Below are positions 42,493 through 51,348 of a stretch of DNA of 64,000 bases, one piece after another. The DNA comes from Flexicrinis sp001567485. GTDB lineage: Bacteria; Chloroflexota; Anaerolineae; Aggregatilineales; Phototrophicaceae. The notes under the pieces were generated by a model. That model ran no database searches. It worked only from the letters and a program-made list of their open reading frames with translations, and was not told the DNA's origin. Within the stretch, counting starts at the first letter, position 1, and every line of letters starts with the position of its first letter. The position numbers were made by a program, and so were the translations under genes. Location: NCBI GenBank assembly GCA_030263635.1, contig SZPI01000006.1, positions 1 through 64,000 of the forward strand, read 5' to 3'.

Positions 42493-43742
42493 TCTCTCAG
42501 GGTTGGGTTGAAGACCCGGTCGAGACCGGTTTGCATCAAGTTCAGCGAGAAGGTAATCAGCGCGATCACGAGGATCACGGGGAAGTAGGCCCACCACTTG
42601 CCCAGAATATGCGCCTGATAGATCATGCCCCAGTTCATCATCAGCCCGAGCGTCGGCACTTCTGTCGTCCGCGGCCCCAGCCCCAGAATGGACAAGCCGG
42701 CCTCGGCCAGAATGCCCGACGAGACCTGAAGGATGAACGCCATCACGACGTAGGAAGCAATATACGGGAAGATGTCGGCCATTAAGATGTAGGCGGTCGA
42801 ATGCCCGGACAGTCGCGAGAGGTTGACGTGGTCGCGGTTGCGCAGGGAAATCACCTGCGCGCGGACGGCCCGCGTCGTCCAGACCCATGACGTCAAACCG
42901 ATCACCACCGCGATAGTGATCGCCCCGCGCTTGTCCTGACCGATGCTAAACGTAATCAGGATCAAGATGATGAAGCTGGGGATCACCGTGAACAGATTCG
43001 TGACGAAGATGATCGCGTCGTCCACAAAACCACCCAAGAACCCCGAAATCAGGCCCAGCAGCAGCCCGATGACCGTCGCTACTGTTCCAGCCACGAAGCC
43101 GATAATCAACGAGACCCCGGTCGCCGCCACCAATTCGGTCAAGACATCACGCCCGAAGTTGTCTGTCCCCAGTGGAAACACACGTGAGTTCGGCACCTCG
43201 TAGATGTTGACGTAGCTGGTTTGATCGACCACCGCTTGTTCTTTCAGCGCCCCGGTGGTCGCATCAGGCACAGCGATCGTCGCGCCTTCGGTCGCCAACA
43301 GCCCATCAAGCGCCGTGTTGAGGCGGATGTAGTAATTGCGGTCGGCGTTGGTCATCCCCGGAAGCCGGATGGTGGGGTCGAAGTTGGCGTGCCACACCTC
43401 CAGCAGCGCCGCGGTGTCCTGTGTGTCGATGGACTCTTCAGGCAGCCCCGCCTTGACCAGCCATTCCTTCATGGATGCGCGGTCGTCAGCGTTCAACTTC
43501 GCTGCGATGCGCCGCTCGGCCGCCCCGTCAAGCAGCAGCGTGTACTGGGGAGAAAATCCGATGCTGTCGTATACATTGACGTAAATTCCGGGCGAAAGGA
43601 ACGTTCCACGGCTGATCGTCTTCAGCGGCGGCTCGGTGATGATAAGCGGGTAGATGAGTACCGTCAGCAGGATAAACGCAAAGATAGAGAAGCCGATACG
43701 AAATCGCACCGATGAGAAAATTTGCCCGAGCATGTATCGCAT
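42489..43742 (-). CDS. DppC-class peptide permease with large extracytoplasmic insertion
   Basis: A 417-residue inner-membrane permease; the class is usually nearer 300. After the first membrane segment (about 14-35) comes an inserted region of about 150-170 residues (FSPQYTLLLDGAAERRIAAK ... EVPNSRVFP). The conserved FPLGTDNFGRDVLTEL follows at 189-204, then the normal five-helix core with EAA-like HVNLSRLSGHSTAYILMADI. The insertion is polar and probably outside the cell, where it could contact the binding protein. The ATG at 43742 fits the short N-terminus seen in the family; the longer frame overlaps the upstream gene. It starts 10 bases after the DppB-class gene. Confidence 0.92.
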   Translation of the reverse strand: MRYMLGQIFSSVRFRIGFSIFAFILLTVLIYPLIITEPPLKTISRGTFLSPGIYVNVYDSIGFSPQYTLLLDGAAERRIAAKLNADDRASMKEWLVKAGLPEESIDTQDTAALLEVWHANFDPTIRLPGMTNADRNYYIRLNTALDGLLATEGATIAVPDATTGALKEQAVVDQTSYVNIYEVPNSRVFPLGTDNFGRDVLTELVAATGVSLIIGFVAGTVATVIGLLLGLISGFLGGFVDDAIIFVTNLFTVIPSFIILILITFSIGQDKRGAITIAVVIGLTSWVWTTRAVRAQVISLRNRDHVNLSRLSGHSTAYILMADIFPYIASYVVMAFILQVSSGILAEAGLSILGLGPRTTEVPTLGLMMNWGMIYQAHILGKWWAYFPVILVIALITFSLNLMQTGLDRVFNPTLRE

Positions 43743-43752
43743 GGTCGTATCT

Positions 43753-44757
43753 CTATTCCGACTGCGCTGCTTTGATGCGCGGATCAATCAGGCCGTAGAG
43801 GATTTCAAGGCTGAAGAACGCCAGCAGCACCATCCACGTGATGATGAGGGTCGTCGCGGAAATCAGCGGATAATCGCCCCCGCGCACGGCAGTCAGGATC
43901 GTGTTGCCGAGTCCCGGGTAGCTGAAGATGATCTCCGCCACCAGCGCGCCGCTGACCATCGTTCCGATCGAGAGGGCCAGCCCGGTGATCTGCGGCAGCA
44001 TCGCGTTGCGGAACACGTAGCGGATGATCTTGCTGTCTTTGACGCCGAGAAAACGGGCGTATTTCACGTAGTCGGCGTTCAGTTCATAGATCGCCATCGA
44101 CCGCATGCCGATGGCCTGCCCGCCGATGGTGATCAGCACGATCGACCAGAACGGCAGTTGATAGTGGACGATCACCGACCACATGAACTCCCAGCTTGCG
44201 CTCGGCACCATCGCGTAGTCGTACCCGCCGGAGGTGGGGAACCATTTCAAATTGACGGCAAAGATCACCAGCAGGATGACCGCCATGCCGAAGGCCGGCA
44301 GGTTGCTCAAGAACAGACTGGCCGGCATCAGCACCCGATCGAAGCCTTTTCGGATATAGGCAGCTAACGCGCCCAGCAAGTTCCCTAATATCCATCCGAC
44401 AAGGATCGCTGGCAGCTGCAGCATCAGCGTCCATCCGATAGAGGATGAAATCACATCGCCGACCGTGCGCGGGTACTGACTGATCGAATAGCCGAAGTCG
44501 CCGCGCAGCACGTTCCGCAGATAGATCACGAATTGTTCCGGGATCGGCTTGTCGGTGCCGAACAGCTCGGTGTACTGCTCGTAGACCGCCTGCACCCCGG
44601 TGGCGTTGGACATGCCCTGTGCCATGCGGGCGGCAATCGCGGCGACAGGGTCGCCCGGCATGAGGCGCGGCAAGATGAAATTCAACGTAAACGCGACCGT
44701 CAGCGTGACTATGAACCAAACGATCTTCTTGAGAAAGTAGTTTCTATACCCGCGCAC
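43753..44757 (-). CDS. DppB-class peptide ABC transporter permease
   Basis: Permease of 334 residues with a first helix (YFLKKIVWFIVTLTVAFTLN) and the class motif LPRLMPGDPVAAIAARM. The core has ISQYPRTVGDVISSSIGWTL, the EAA loop DYVKYARFLGVKDSKIIRYV and GTMVSGALVAEIIFSYPGLG. Pairs with the DppC-class protein downstream. It is separated from the binding-protein gene by 133 bases holding an inverted repeat. Confidence 0.94.
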   Translation of the reverse strand: MRGYRNYFLKKIVWFIVTLTVAFTLNFILPRLMPGDPVAAIAARMAQGMSNATGVQAVYEQYTELFGTDKPIPEQFVIYLRNVLRGDFGYSISQYPRTVGDVISSSIGWTLMLQLPAILVGWILGNLLGALAAYIRKGFDRVLMPASLFLSNLPAFGMAVILLVIFAVNLKWFPTSGGYDYAMVPSASWEFMWSVIVHYQLPFWSIVLITIGGQAIGMRSMAIYELNADYVKYARFLGVKDSKIIRYVFRNAMLPQITGLALSIGTMVSGALVAEIIFSYPGLGNTILTAVRGGDYPLISATTLIITWMVLLAFFSLEILYGLIDPRIKAAQSE

Positions 44758-44792
44758 ACCCAGCTCCTGAGGACATCAATTACAAATCAAAG

Positions 44793-44873
44793 AGGTGGCA
44801 GTCACCCTGGTTGATCCGGCCATAAAACGATATGCTCGTGATGATGGCCGATGTGACGAAGTGGCTGCCACCT
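44793..44873 (-). terminator. Nested inverted repeat after the peptide-binding protein gene
   Basis: AGGTGGCAG (44793-44801) pairs with CTGCCACCT (44865-44873), and inside it CGGCCAT (44817-44823) with ATGGCCG (44844-44850). It lies just past the binding-protein stop and before the DppB-class gene. No T-run, so attenuation or message protection is likelier than termination. Confidence 0.5.
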
Positions 44874-44890
44874 GAGGAGTCGGGATTAGG

Positions 44891-46696
44891 TTACGGGTTC
44901 ACCAGCTCCAGATTGTACAGACCAGCGATGCCCCAGCCATCCGTCATGTCGAGCGGCGGAACCGGCGGGTTGGTGCCATCGCCGTCGTACGGGAAGTTCG
45001 TCCAAACGCTCTCGTTCACCGTATGGAACGACTGCGGACGGTACATCAGCGTGAACGACGGCACATCGGTCAGATAGATACGAACCAGCTCGGTGTACAT
45101 CTCCTTGAGCTGCGCCTCGTCCGTGACCGTCGGGATCGCCTGAATCAGCGCGTCGGCCTCAGGATTAGAGTAGCCGCCCCAGTTGCCGTTCCAGTTGCTC
45201 GTCATGCCGATGAATTCCGAGCTGAGCAGCTTGCGGATGCGGCTCCACGGCTGTGTCGGGCCAGCGCCGTCGCTCCACATCATGAAGATGTCGTAACCTT
45301 CGGGCAGCGGGGCGTCGGACTTGGTCACGACCGTCTGATAGACCGACCATTCCGGGTAGTTGGTGGTGATGTCGATACCGATCTGCGCGCCGGCGGCCGC
45401 GACGACCTCAATCGCTGCCTGCCAGTCCGACCAGCCGTTCGGGCAGGTCGCAACGTAGCGCAGGGGCTGACCATCAAGCTCGCGCCAGCCGTCGCCATCG
45501 GTGTCCACAATACCTGCTTCATCGAGCAGCGCCTTAGCGCCTTCGATGTCGTTGCCGGCCCACTGCAAGTCGGCGACAGCAGCGTGGTCATACATCGCCT
45601 GTTCGCCGGCGGTCGGGTTCATCAACGAGCGCGGAACCTGTTCAAAGGTCGCGGATTGGTTGGTCATCGCGTTGGCGATAATGGTAGGATAATCGACCGC
45701 AATCGCGATCGCCTTACGCACCGCCACGTTGTCCAGACCGTGCGAGTTCAGGTTGTAGAACGCCGTCGGCAGGCTGGCGCCGATGCCGTATGGGGCTTCC
45801 GGCAGATACGTCGAGATGGGCAGGCCATCGACGAGCCACAGATCCTGCACGTTGGAGTTGAACTGCTGGCTGACGTCCACCTCGCCGGCCTTCAACGCTG
45901 TAGTGCCGGCCGCGTTGTCCGCGAAGATGTTGTGGGCAAGGTACTTGGGAACGGGCAGCTTGCCCCACATGCTGGCATCCTGACCCCAGTAATTGTCGTC
46001 ACGGATGTAGATAACCTTCGACTCGTCCCAGAAGTAACCGTGATACGGGCCGGAGTACACGACGTCTTCAGCGGTGTCGGCCAGCAGCGCAGTCGCATCG
46101 AAGTTCGCGCGCGCTTCCAACGTCTCAGTCCACGCCTTCTGGATGACGTAATTGGTGCTGACGTAAGCCTGAACGATCAGTGGGTTGACGGCCGTGCCAT
46201 CGTCGCTCAGCTTCGCCTTGATGACGACGGTGGAGTCGTCAGCGGCGACGATGTCCTCGATGTAGTCGACGTTGCCGGCGCCGGTCGGCGTCATGTACTT
46301 GATATGCGTGGCCCACGTATACGCCACATCGTGCGCCGTCACCGGTGTGTCGTCGCTCCAGTGCGCGGCCGCCTTGATCTTGAAGGTGATTTCGGTGTGG
46401 GCGTCGTTCCACGTATACGGGCCGTCCGCGAGAAGCGGATAGACCTGCCCGTCCAGCATATCGTACAGGTACGGCGTCTCAAACATGATGACACGGGCGC
46501 TGTCTGCTTGAGTGATCGCCATCGCGTTGTTGTTGTTGCTGGAATACGGATTCCAGCCTACGACGGAACCCCACTGCTGTCCGTTGAAGTACAGCGTCTC
46601 GTTGCGGGGGAGTTCCTGAGCAGCTGCGGGAGCGACCGAGATCGCCATCAACAAGCCGAGCAGCAAACCCATGACTGCTAAACGCGAGAATCTCAT
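44891..46696 (-). CDS. Peptide/oligopeptide-binding protein (SBP_bac_5)
   Basis: Extracytoplasmic binding protein of 601 residues for a Dpp/Opp-type importer. Signal peptide MRFSRLAVMGLLLGLLMAIS, cut at AAAQ-ELP. Class features: AHTEITFKIKAAAHWSDDTP followed by VTAHDVAYTW, the VRKAIAIAVDYPTIIANAM segment, and AKALLDEAGIVDTDGDGWRE. The class also includes binders of sugars, cellobiose and nickel, so peptide is the default rather than proven ligand. First gene of a complete leftward operon; a 5' leader of nearly 400 bases precedes it. Confidence 0.93.
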   Translation of the reverse strand: MRFSRLAVMGLLLGLLMAISVAPAAAQELPRNETLYFNGQQWGSVVGWNPYSSNNNNAMAITQADSARVIMFETPYLYDMLDGQVYPLLADGPYTWNDAHTEITFKIKAAAHWSDDTPVTAHDVAYTWATHIKYMTPTGAGNVDYIEDIVAADDSTVVIKAKLSDDGTAVNPLIVQAYVSTNYVIQKAWTETLEARANFDATALLADTAEDVVYSGPYHGYFWDESKVIYIRDDNYWGQDASMWGKLPVPKYLAHNIFADNAAGTTALKAGEVDVSQQFNSNVQDLWLVDGLPISTYLPEAPYGIGASLPTAFYNLNSHGLDNVAVRKAIAIAVDYPTIIANAMTNQSATFEQVPRSLMNPTAGEQAMYDHAAVADLQWAGNDIEGAKALLDEAGIVDTDGDGWRELDGQPLRYVATCPNGWSDWQAAIEVVAAAGAQIGIDITTNYPEWSVYQTVVTKSDAPLPEGYDIFMMWSDGAGPTQPWSRIRKLLSSEFIGMTSNWNGNWGGYSNPEADALIQAIPTVTDEAQLKEMYTELVRIYLTDVPSFTLMYRPQSFHTVNESVWTNFPYDGDGTNPPVPPLDMTDGWGIAGLYNLELVNP

Positions 46697-47080
46697 TGCA
46701 CTTTCTCCTGATTCAGTAGTTCACACCATCGAATAGATGCCAAAACGCCGCAGACGTATGGTGCAGTGGTACGCCGCAAAATTCGCGGCACACTTGCCTT
46801 CAACCGGTAAGACCGCACTCCTTTCTCAGCGCGCACGCGAACAGGCTCGGCTCACACCGAGCACGACACCTACGTCATGCATTTGCATGTCGTATTCAGG
46901 AAAACTGCGCTGCGGGAGAAATGTTTCAGGACGGCGGCCGTCCCGTCTCGCAGTGCGTGGGCCGGGATGTTGATCCGCAGAGGGAGAACTGGACTCGAGC
47001 GTGTTACGAGCCGGTGTGATATGGGGGTTTTCTAGTCGAGTATCCATAGTTGTAACGTAATTTAGCTACCATTTGGCGTG
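46697..47080 (-). other. Long 5' leader of the peptide-transporter operon
   Basis: No gene is supported. If the promoter at 47081-47109 is used, about 380 untranslated bases precede the binding protein. They can fold: GGACGG-CGG-CCGTCC (46929-46943) sits inside CTGCG...CGCAG flanks (about 46911-46959), and GCCGC pairs with GCGGC around 46775-46792. I matched no known riboswitch. Confidence 0.35.
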
Positions 47081-47109
47081 AGGATAACCAATCGCATATC
47101 CCGCGTCAA
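47081..47109 (-). promoter_or_regulatory. Putative promoter of the peptide-transporter operon
   Basis: On the minus strand TTGACG (47109-47104) and TATCCT (47086-47081) are separated by exactly 17 bases, pointing at the binding-protein gene at 46696. Confidence 0.45.
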
Positions 47110-47299
47110 GAACTTGTGGGAGCGTTCTCACACTCATGATATTTTCTGATGAAATGGGTGCTTTATGTCATGGCGCAAACTCGATCAGCGATATACGCCG
47201 GCGAACGTTGGGCGTGCCGCGCCGCCGGCGCAGGCAGCGAGCATAAGCGCGCATCGCGTATGATAGGCTGCGGATGAACGGTGGCGCGGGCGGCAGACG

Positions 47300-47520
47300 A
47301 TGAACGCACCAACAACAGCCAACAACTGACTGGGATACCCCGACGATACGCGCTTGTTGATCGTCAACGCCGACGATTTGGGGATGGCCCACGCGACCAA
47401 TGCAGCGATCACGCGAGCCATGTCGGGGGGCGTGCTCACCTCAACTATCGTGATGGCCCCCTGTCCGTGGGCGCTGCATGCGCTGCGCGCGCTGCGTGAG
47501 GCTCCACAGTTCCCCTTTGC
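47300..47520 (+). pseudogene. YdjC/ChbG-like carbohydrate deacetylase, truncated remnant
   Basis: The frame from ATG 47300 reads M-N-A-P-T-T-A-N-N-stop and continues with LGYPDDTRLLIVNADDLGMA, then HATNAAITRAMSGGVLTST and VMAPCPWALHALRALRE. This is the N-terminus of a YdjC/ChbG-type deacetylase, whose NADD-x-G motif holds metal-binding aspartates. An in-frame TGA at 47327-47329 (perhaps from CGA) interrupts it. After about residue 72 (APQFPF) the match ends, where the normal GVHLTL segment should follow. The rest of the gene is missing, and the sequence runs straight into the 3' end of the leftward amidohydrolase gene. It is a dead gene fragment, probably left by a deletion or rearrangement. 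Confidence 0.75.
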
Positions 47521-47549
47521 GCTGAGGCAGCAGCACGTCGTGACTCGAC

Positions 47550-49145
47550 TTATCCGCCCGGATTCGTGCTGAGTCGGTAGACGCACTGTCCGGCGACGTA
47601 CGTCGCTTCGACATACAGGCTGAGCAGATCATCCACCGGCGTCGTAACCGGATCACCGCTCAGGATCACCAGATCGGCCCATTTGCCCGCGGTGATGCTG
47701 CCGCGATTATCTTGATCGCCGCTGAGGATCGCGCCGCCCATCGTGTAGGCGTACAGCGCTTCTTCCATCGTGATCGCCTGATTGGGCGCCAGCGGCACTC
47801 CCGCATGATCTTTACGGTCGACGGCCGACTTCAACCCGAGCAGAGGGTTGTCGTCCGGCACGACCGGCGCATCAGTGCTGAGCGCCACCTCGATCCCCGC
47901 GTCCAGCATGTCGCGCACACCATACGCGCGCGGGATACACACATCCGGTAGGTAACGCCGGTAGGCTGGCCCCATCGCAGGCAGAAAGACCGTTTGCGTC
48001 GCCACCATCCCGCCGATCCGCGCAAGGCGCTCCAGATGTTCGGGGTCTGGCAGGGCGAAGTGTTCGATGCGGTGCCGCAGCACAGGTCGCGGCTTGCGTT
48101 CGGTAATCATCTCATACACGCTGATGACCTGCTCAAGCGCGGTTTCTCCGTTGGCGTGGGTGGCGATATGGAATCCGGCGTCGTGCGATTCCCACATCAA
48201 GTCGGCCAACTGCTCGGTCTCGTAGATCATGATGCCGTGTCCGCCGACATCTTTGAACGCCTCGCGGATCGCCGCCGTGGCGGTGGTCATGCCGCCGTCC
48301 GCGAAGAACTTCACCCCATCCAGACGCAGCGTATCGCTGACATACTTCTCTGGAAGCGGGAAGATCACATCGCCGTTGCGCCGTTCGGCCAGCAGATTGA
48401 TGCGAACCGTAAGCCGGCCCGCCGCCTCCAACTGACGGTACACCTTGATGTGAAACGGATCGACGGCCGGGTCGGTGGCGCTGGTGATTCCGAGCGTCAG
48501 TTGATGCGCCATCGCCGCGCGAATCGCATCCGCCATCTGTTCCTCGGTGATCTCCGGGATGTGCTGCATAACCAGCGTCATGGCGTTTTCTTCTAGCACG
48601 CCGGTCGGTTCGCCGTTTTCATCGCGCACGATGTGGCCGCCCTGCGGGTCGGGCGTGTCACGCGTGATGCCGGCGATCTTGAGCGCGAGGCTGTTGGCGA
48701 CGCTGACATGACCGCTGGTATGCACCAACTGCATCGGATGCTGCGTGCTCGCTTGGTCAAGGTCATAGCGGGTGACGTGGCGCTTCTCCGGCAGGAAGTT
48801 CTCGTTGTAGCCGCCACCCGTCACCCACTCGCCCAGCTCACGTTCGGCGGCCCGTTGGCGATACAGCGCGATGATCGTATCAATCGTCGGCGCCTTGACG
48901 ATAGTCGCGTCCACCAAGCGCGTCAGCATCAAGCCCAACCACTGGACATGCGTATGCGCGTCGTTAAAACCGGGGATCAGCGTATGCCCCTGCAAGTCGA
49001 TCCGTTCGGCGTCGCCCGCAGACGTCTCGATCTCCGCGCGCGAGCCGACAGCACGAATCCGTCCGTCATTCCCCACCAGAACCGCATCGACGACCGGATT
49101 GGCCGGATCCATCGTCCGAATCGTACCGTTGTAAAACACGAGCAT
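47550..49145 (-). CDS. YtcJ-like metal-dependent amidohydrolase
   Basis: Amidohydrolase-superfamily enzyme (Amidohydro_3), 531 residues. N-terminal beta domain FYNGTIRTMDPANPVVDAVL, metal-binding HTLIPGFNDAHTHVQWLGL (HxH near 65), a long insertion, FHIATHANGETALEQV, VLRHRIEHFALPDPEHLERL, and the final Asp in VALSTDAPVVPDDNPLLG, closing with WADLVILSGDP. YtcJ-like proteins are thought to hydrolyse N-acyl or amide compounds, with few tested. Last gene of the leftward operon with amidase, serine hydrolase and peptide transporter parts, 27 bases after the DppC-class gene. Confidence 0.92.
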   Translation of the reverse strand: MLVFYNGTIRTMDPANPVVDAVLVGNDGRIRAVGSRAEIETSAGDAERIDLQGHTLIPGFNDAHTHVQWLGLMLTRLVDATIVKAPTIDTIIALYRQRAAERELGEWVTGGGYNENFLPEKRHVTRYDLDQASTQHPMQLVHTSGHVSVANSLALKIAGITRDTPDPQGGHIVRDENGEPTGVLEENAMTLVMQHIPEITEEQMADAIRAAMAHQLTLGITSATDPAVDPFHIKVYRQLEAAGRLTVRINLLAERRNGDVIFPLPEKYVSDTLRLDGVKFFADGGMTTATAAIREAFKDVGGHGIMIYETEQLADLMWESHDAGFHIATHANGETALEQVISVYEMITERKPRPVLRHRIEHFALPDPEHLERLARIGGMVATQTVFLPAMGPAYRRYLPDVCIPRAYGVRDMLDAGIEVALSTDAPVVPDDNPLLGLKSAVDRKDHAGVPLAPNQAITMEEALYAYTMGGAILSGDQDNRGSITAGKWADLVILSGDPVTTPVDDLLSLYVEATYVAGQCVYRLSTNPGG

Positions 49146-49172
49146 GAGAGTTCCTCCTTGCCGTCGAACAGG

Positions 49173-50114
49173 CTACTTTTTGCTGTACGGGTCGAGCGCG
49201 TCGCGCAGTCCGTCCCCGATGTAATTGATGCTGATGACTGTCAGCAGGATCAAGCCGCCGGGATACAACCACATCCACCACGCGGAGTCGATCTTCTCGG
49301 TTGCGCGCTGGATCATGTTGCCCCAACTGGCGGTCGGCGGCTGGACACCCATGCCGAGAAAGCCGATATAGGCTTCAAGCAGGATTACGTTGGAGATGCC
49401 AAGCGTGGTGTACACGATCACCGGGGCCAGCGCGTTGGGCATGATGTGGCGGAAGATGATGTGCAGATTGCGCGCACCGAGCGCCCGCGCCGCCGTCACG
49501 AATTCCTGCTCGCGCAGCGACAGCACCTGCGCGCGGACGATGCGCGCCAGCCCCATCCAGCCCGTGAACCCGAGCACGAAAATCACGACGATGACGCTGC
49601 CGCTGAACTCGCGCCCGAACACCTTCACCGCCGGCACTTGGCTGCCGATGAACTTGGTGATCACCAGCAGCAGGAACAGCAGCGGTATCGTGAGCAGCGC
49701 CTCGGATACGCGCATAACGATGCTGTCGATCCATCCGCCGTAGAAGCCGGAGATCAGGCCAAGCGTCGTGCCGACGATCGCCGTCACGACCATCGCCAGC
49801 AGGCTGATCAGCAGCGTGACCTGCCCGCCGTAGATCGTGCGCGCTAACACGTCGCGGCCGAGCGCATCCGTCCCGAAGGGATGCTCGGCAGACGGCGCGC
49901 CCCACTTGTTCTGAAAATCGGTGCTGTTGCTGCTGCGCTCGGTGATGAAGAACGATCCGCCGATCACGTACAGCGTAATCAAGGTCATCACCGCCACGCC
50001 GATCATCGCCATACGATGCCGGCGGAAGCGCGCGAAAACCAGCTGCAACAGCGACTCGTGCTTGCGATTCGCATCATCAAGGCTAATGGTTCCGTTCACT
50101 GTCCCGCGTTCCAT
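49173..50114 (-). CDS. DppC-class peptide ABC transporter permease
   Basis: Permease of normal length (313 residues). A first helix (MAMIGVAVMTLITLYVIGGS) is followed by the class motif HPFGTDALGRDVLARTIYGG. The EAA-type loop is EFVTAARALGARNLHIIFRH, and the C-terminal GVQPPTASWGNMIQRATEKI is typical of DppC/OppC. It begins 13 bases after the DppB-class stop. This operon encodes no ATPase. Confidence 0.94.
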   Translation of the reverse strand: MERGTVNGTISLDDANRKHESLLQLVFARFRRHRMAMIGVAVMTLITLYVIGGSFFITERSSNSTDFQNKWGAPSAEHPFGTDALGRDVLARTIYGGQVTLLISLLAMVVTAIVGTTLGLISGFYGGWIDSIVMRVSEALLTIPLLFLLLVITKFIGSQVPAVKVFGREFSGSVIVVIFVLGFTGWMGLARIVRAQVLSLREQEFVTAARALGARNLHIIFRHIMPNALAPVIVYTTLGISNVILLEAYIGFLGMGVQPPTASWGNMIQRATEKIDSAWWMWLYPGGLILLTVISINYIGDGLRDALDPYSKK

Positions 50115-50127
50115 CGCCGTCCTCTCC

Positions 50128-51168
50128 TTAACTGAGCCGGATACGGGGATCGAGCAGCGAGTACAGCAGATCGGTGATCAACTGTGACACGATGACGAAC
50201 AGGGCGACGAACATCAGCATCGCCATCAACACCGGATAGTCGGAACGCTCAAGGCTTTCGATAAACAGCATCCCCATCCCCGGCCATGCGAAGATCGATT
50301 CGGTGACGATGGCCCCGCCGAGCAAGAACGGCACGTCCAGCCCGATAATTGTGATCAGCGGCAGGGCGGCGTTGCGCAGTACGTGAACGAACAGCACTCG
50401 GCGTTCGCCAATCCCCTTCGACCGCGCCGTCCGCACATAATCGTGGTTGATCACTTCAAGCACACTGGCGCGCACATAGCGCATATAAGCCGCCGAGCTG
50501 ACCAGCGCGATGCTCAACACCGGCATAATCATGTACGGAAGCAGTGTGGACAACGTGCGCTCCTCGCCGGGGCGGCCCATACCTGCGATAGGCAGGTGCG
50601 GCAGGCCCCAGTTACGGAAGGCGACGGCAAACAGCAGAATCATCCCTAACGCCACCAAGAAAATCGGCATTGAGTAGAAAACAAACGCGGCGGTCGTCAA
50701 GATGCCATCGAGCAGCGAGTACTGACGCAGCGCGGAGATCACCCCCAGCGTGAACGAGATCAACAAAATCAGCGCATAGGCTGGCAGCATCAACAGCATC
50801 GTGTTGCCCAGCCGCTCGCCGATGCGCGTGGCGACGGCCTGCCGGGTGATCAGCGAGGTGCCGAGATCCCCGCGCAAGATGCCGCGCCGGGTGCCGTGCA
50901 TCTCCTCATCGGTATCGCCGTCCCCGTCGAAGTCGATGAAAGTCCAATCGTTCCCGACCAGCCAGTAGATGTACTGCACGTAGATCGGCTGATCAAAACC
51001 GAGGCGACGGCTGGCCTGTTCGATCTGCGTGCCGCTGGGCCGCCGCGGCACGTTCATCACAATTGCCAGCGGGTCGCCGATGGAATACATGAGCGCGAAT
51101 AGGATCACGCTGATGACGAACAACAGCGGGATGAGTTGAAGCACCCGCCGGGTCAGATAGGTACGCAT
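50128..51168 (-). CDS. DppB-class peptide permease with Ca-binding-like loop
   Basis: Permease of 346 residues: first helix LIPLLFVISVILFALMYSI, the class segment ILRGDLGTSLITRQAVATRI, EAA loop DYVRTARSKGIGERRVLFVH and GGAIVTESIFAWPGMGMLFI. Between the first helix and the conserved RGDLG segment an unusual acidic stretch, FIDFDGDGDTDEE (residues 78-89), matches the DxDxDG calcium-loop pattern of EF-hands and dockerins. This loop is expected outside the membrane. It precedes the DppC-class gene by 13 bases and follows the binding-protein gene across a palindromic element. Confidence 0.93.
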   Translation of the reverse strand: MRTYLTRRVLQLIPLLFVISVILFALMYSIGDPLAIVMNVPRRPSGTQIEQASRRLGFDQPIYVQYIYWLVGNDWTFIDFDGDGDTDEEMHGTRRGILRGDLGTSLITRQAVATRIGERLGNTMLLMLPAYALILLISFTLGVISALRQYSLLDGILTTAAFVFYSMPIFLVALGMILLFAVAFRNWGLPHLPIAGMGRPGEERTLSTLLPYMIMPVLSIALVSSAAYMRYVRASVLEVINHDYVRTARSKGIGERRVLFVHVLRNAALPLITIIGLDVPFLLGGAIVTESIFAWPGMGMLFIESLERSDYPVLMAMLMFVALFVIVSQLITDLLYSLLDPRIRLS

Positions 51169-51216
51169 GTCCGATCCTTACGCGGGCCGTACGGAACTCA
51201 CATGGGTTGAATGTCC

Positions 51217-51339
51217 GAGCAGGGGCAACTTCATCACGCGCCTCACCCCCGTCCCCTCTCCAGACCTTTGGCGCTCCCTGCGGCCGTGGTCATGGAGAGG
51301 GGAGTTGAACGCAGCGAGGCGGGAGTGAGGCCCCTGCTC
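51217..51339. repeat. Palindromic MITE/REP-like element between binding-protein and permease genes
   Basis: A 123-base imperfect palindrome: GAGCAGGGGC (51217-51226) with GCCCCTGCTC (51330-51339); CCTCACCCCCG (51241-51251) with CGGGAGTGAGG (51320-51330, one mismatch); CCCCTCTCCA (51253-51262) with TGGAGAGGGG (51293-51302). The C-rich/G-rich arms look like short dispersed palindromes seen in many bacterial genomes. It stands where other operons in this window have simple hairpins. Confidence 0.65.
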
Positions 51340-51348
51340 AACGGCCTC

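Noticed and set aside
45023..46681. Rightward frame of 552 residues opposite the peptide-binding protein
   Set aside because: The leftward product is a clear SBP_bac_5 protein; the rightward one is Arg/Val/Asp-rich and matches no family.
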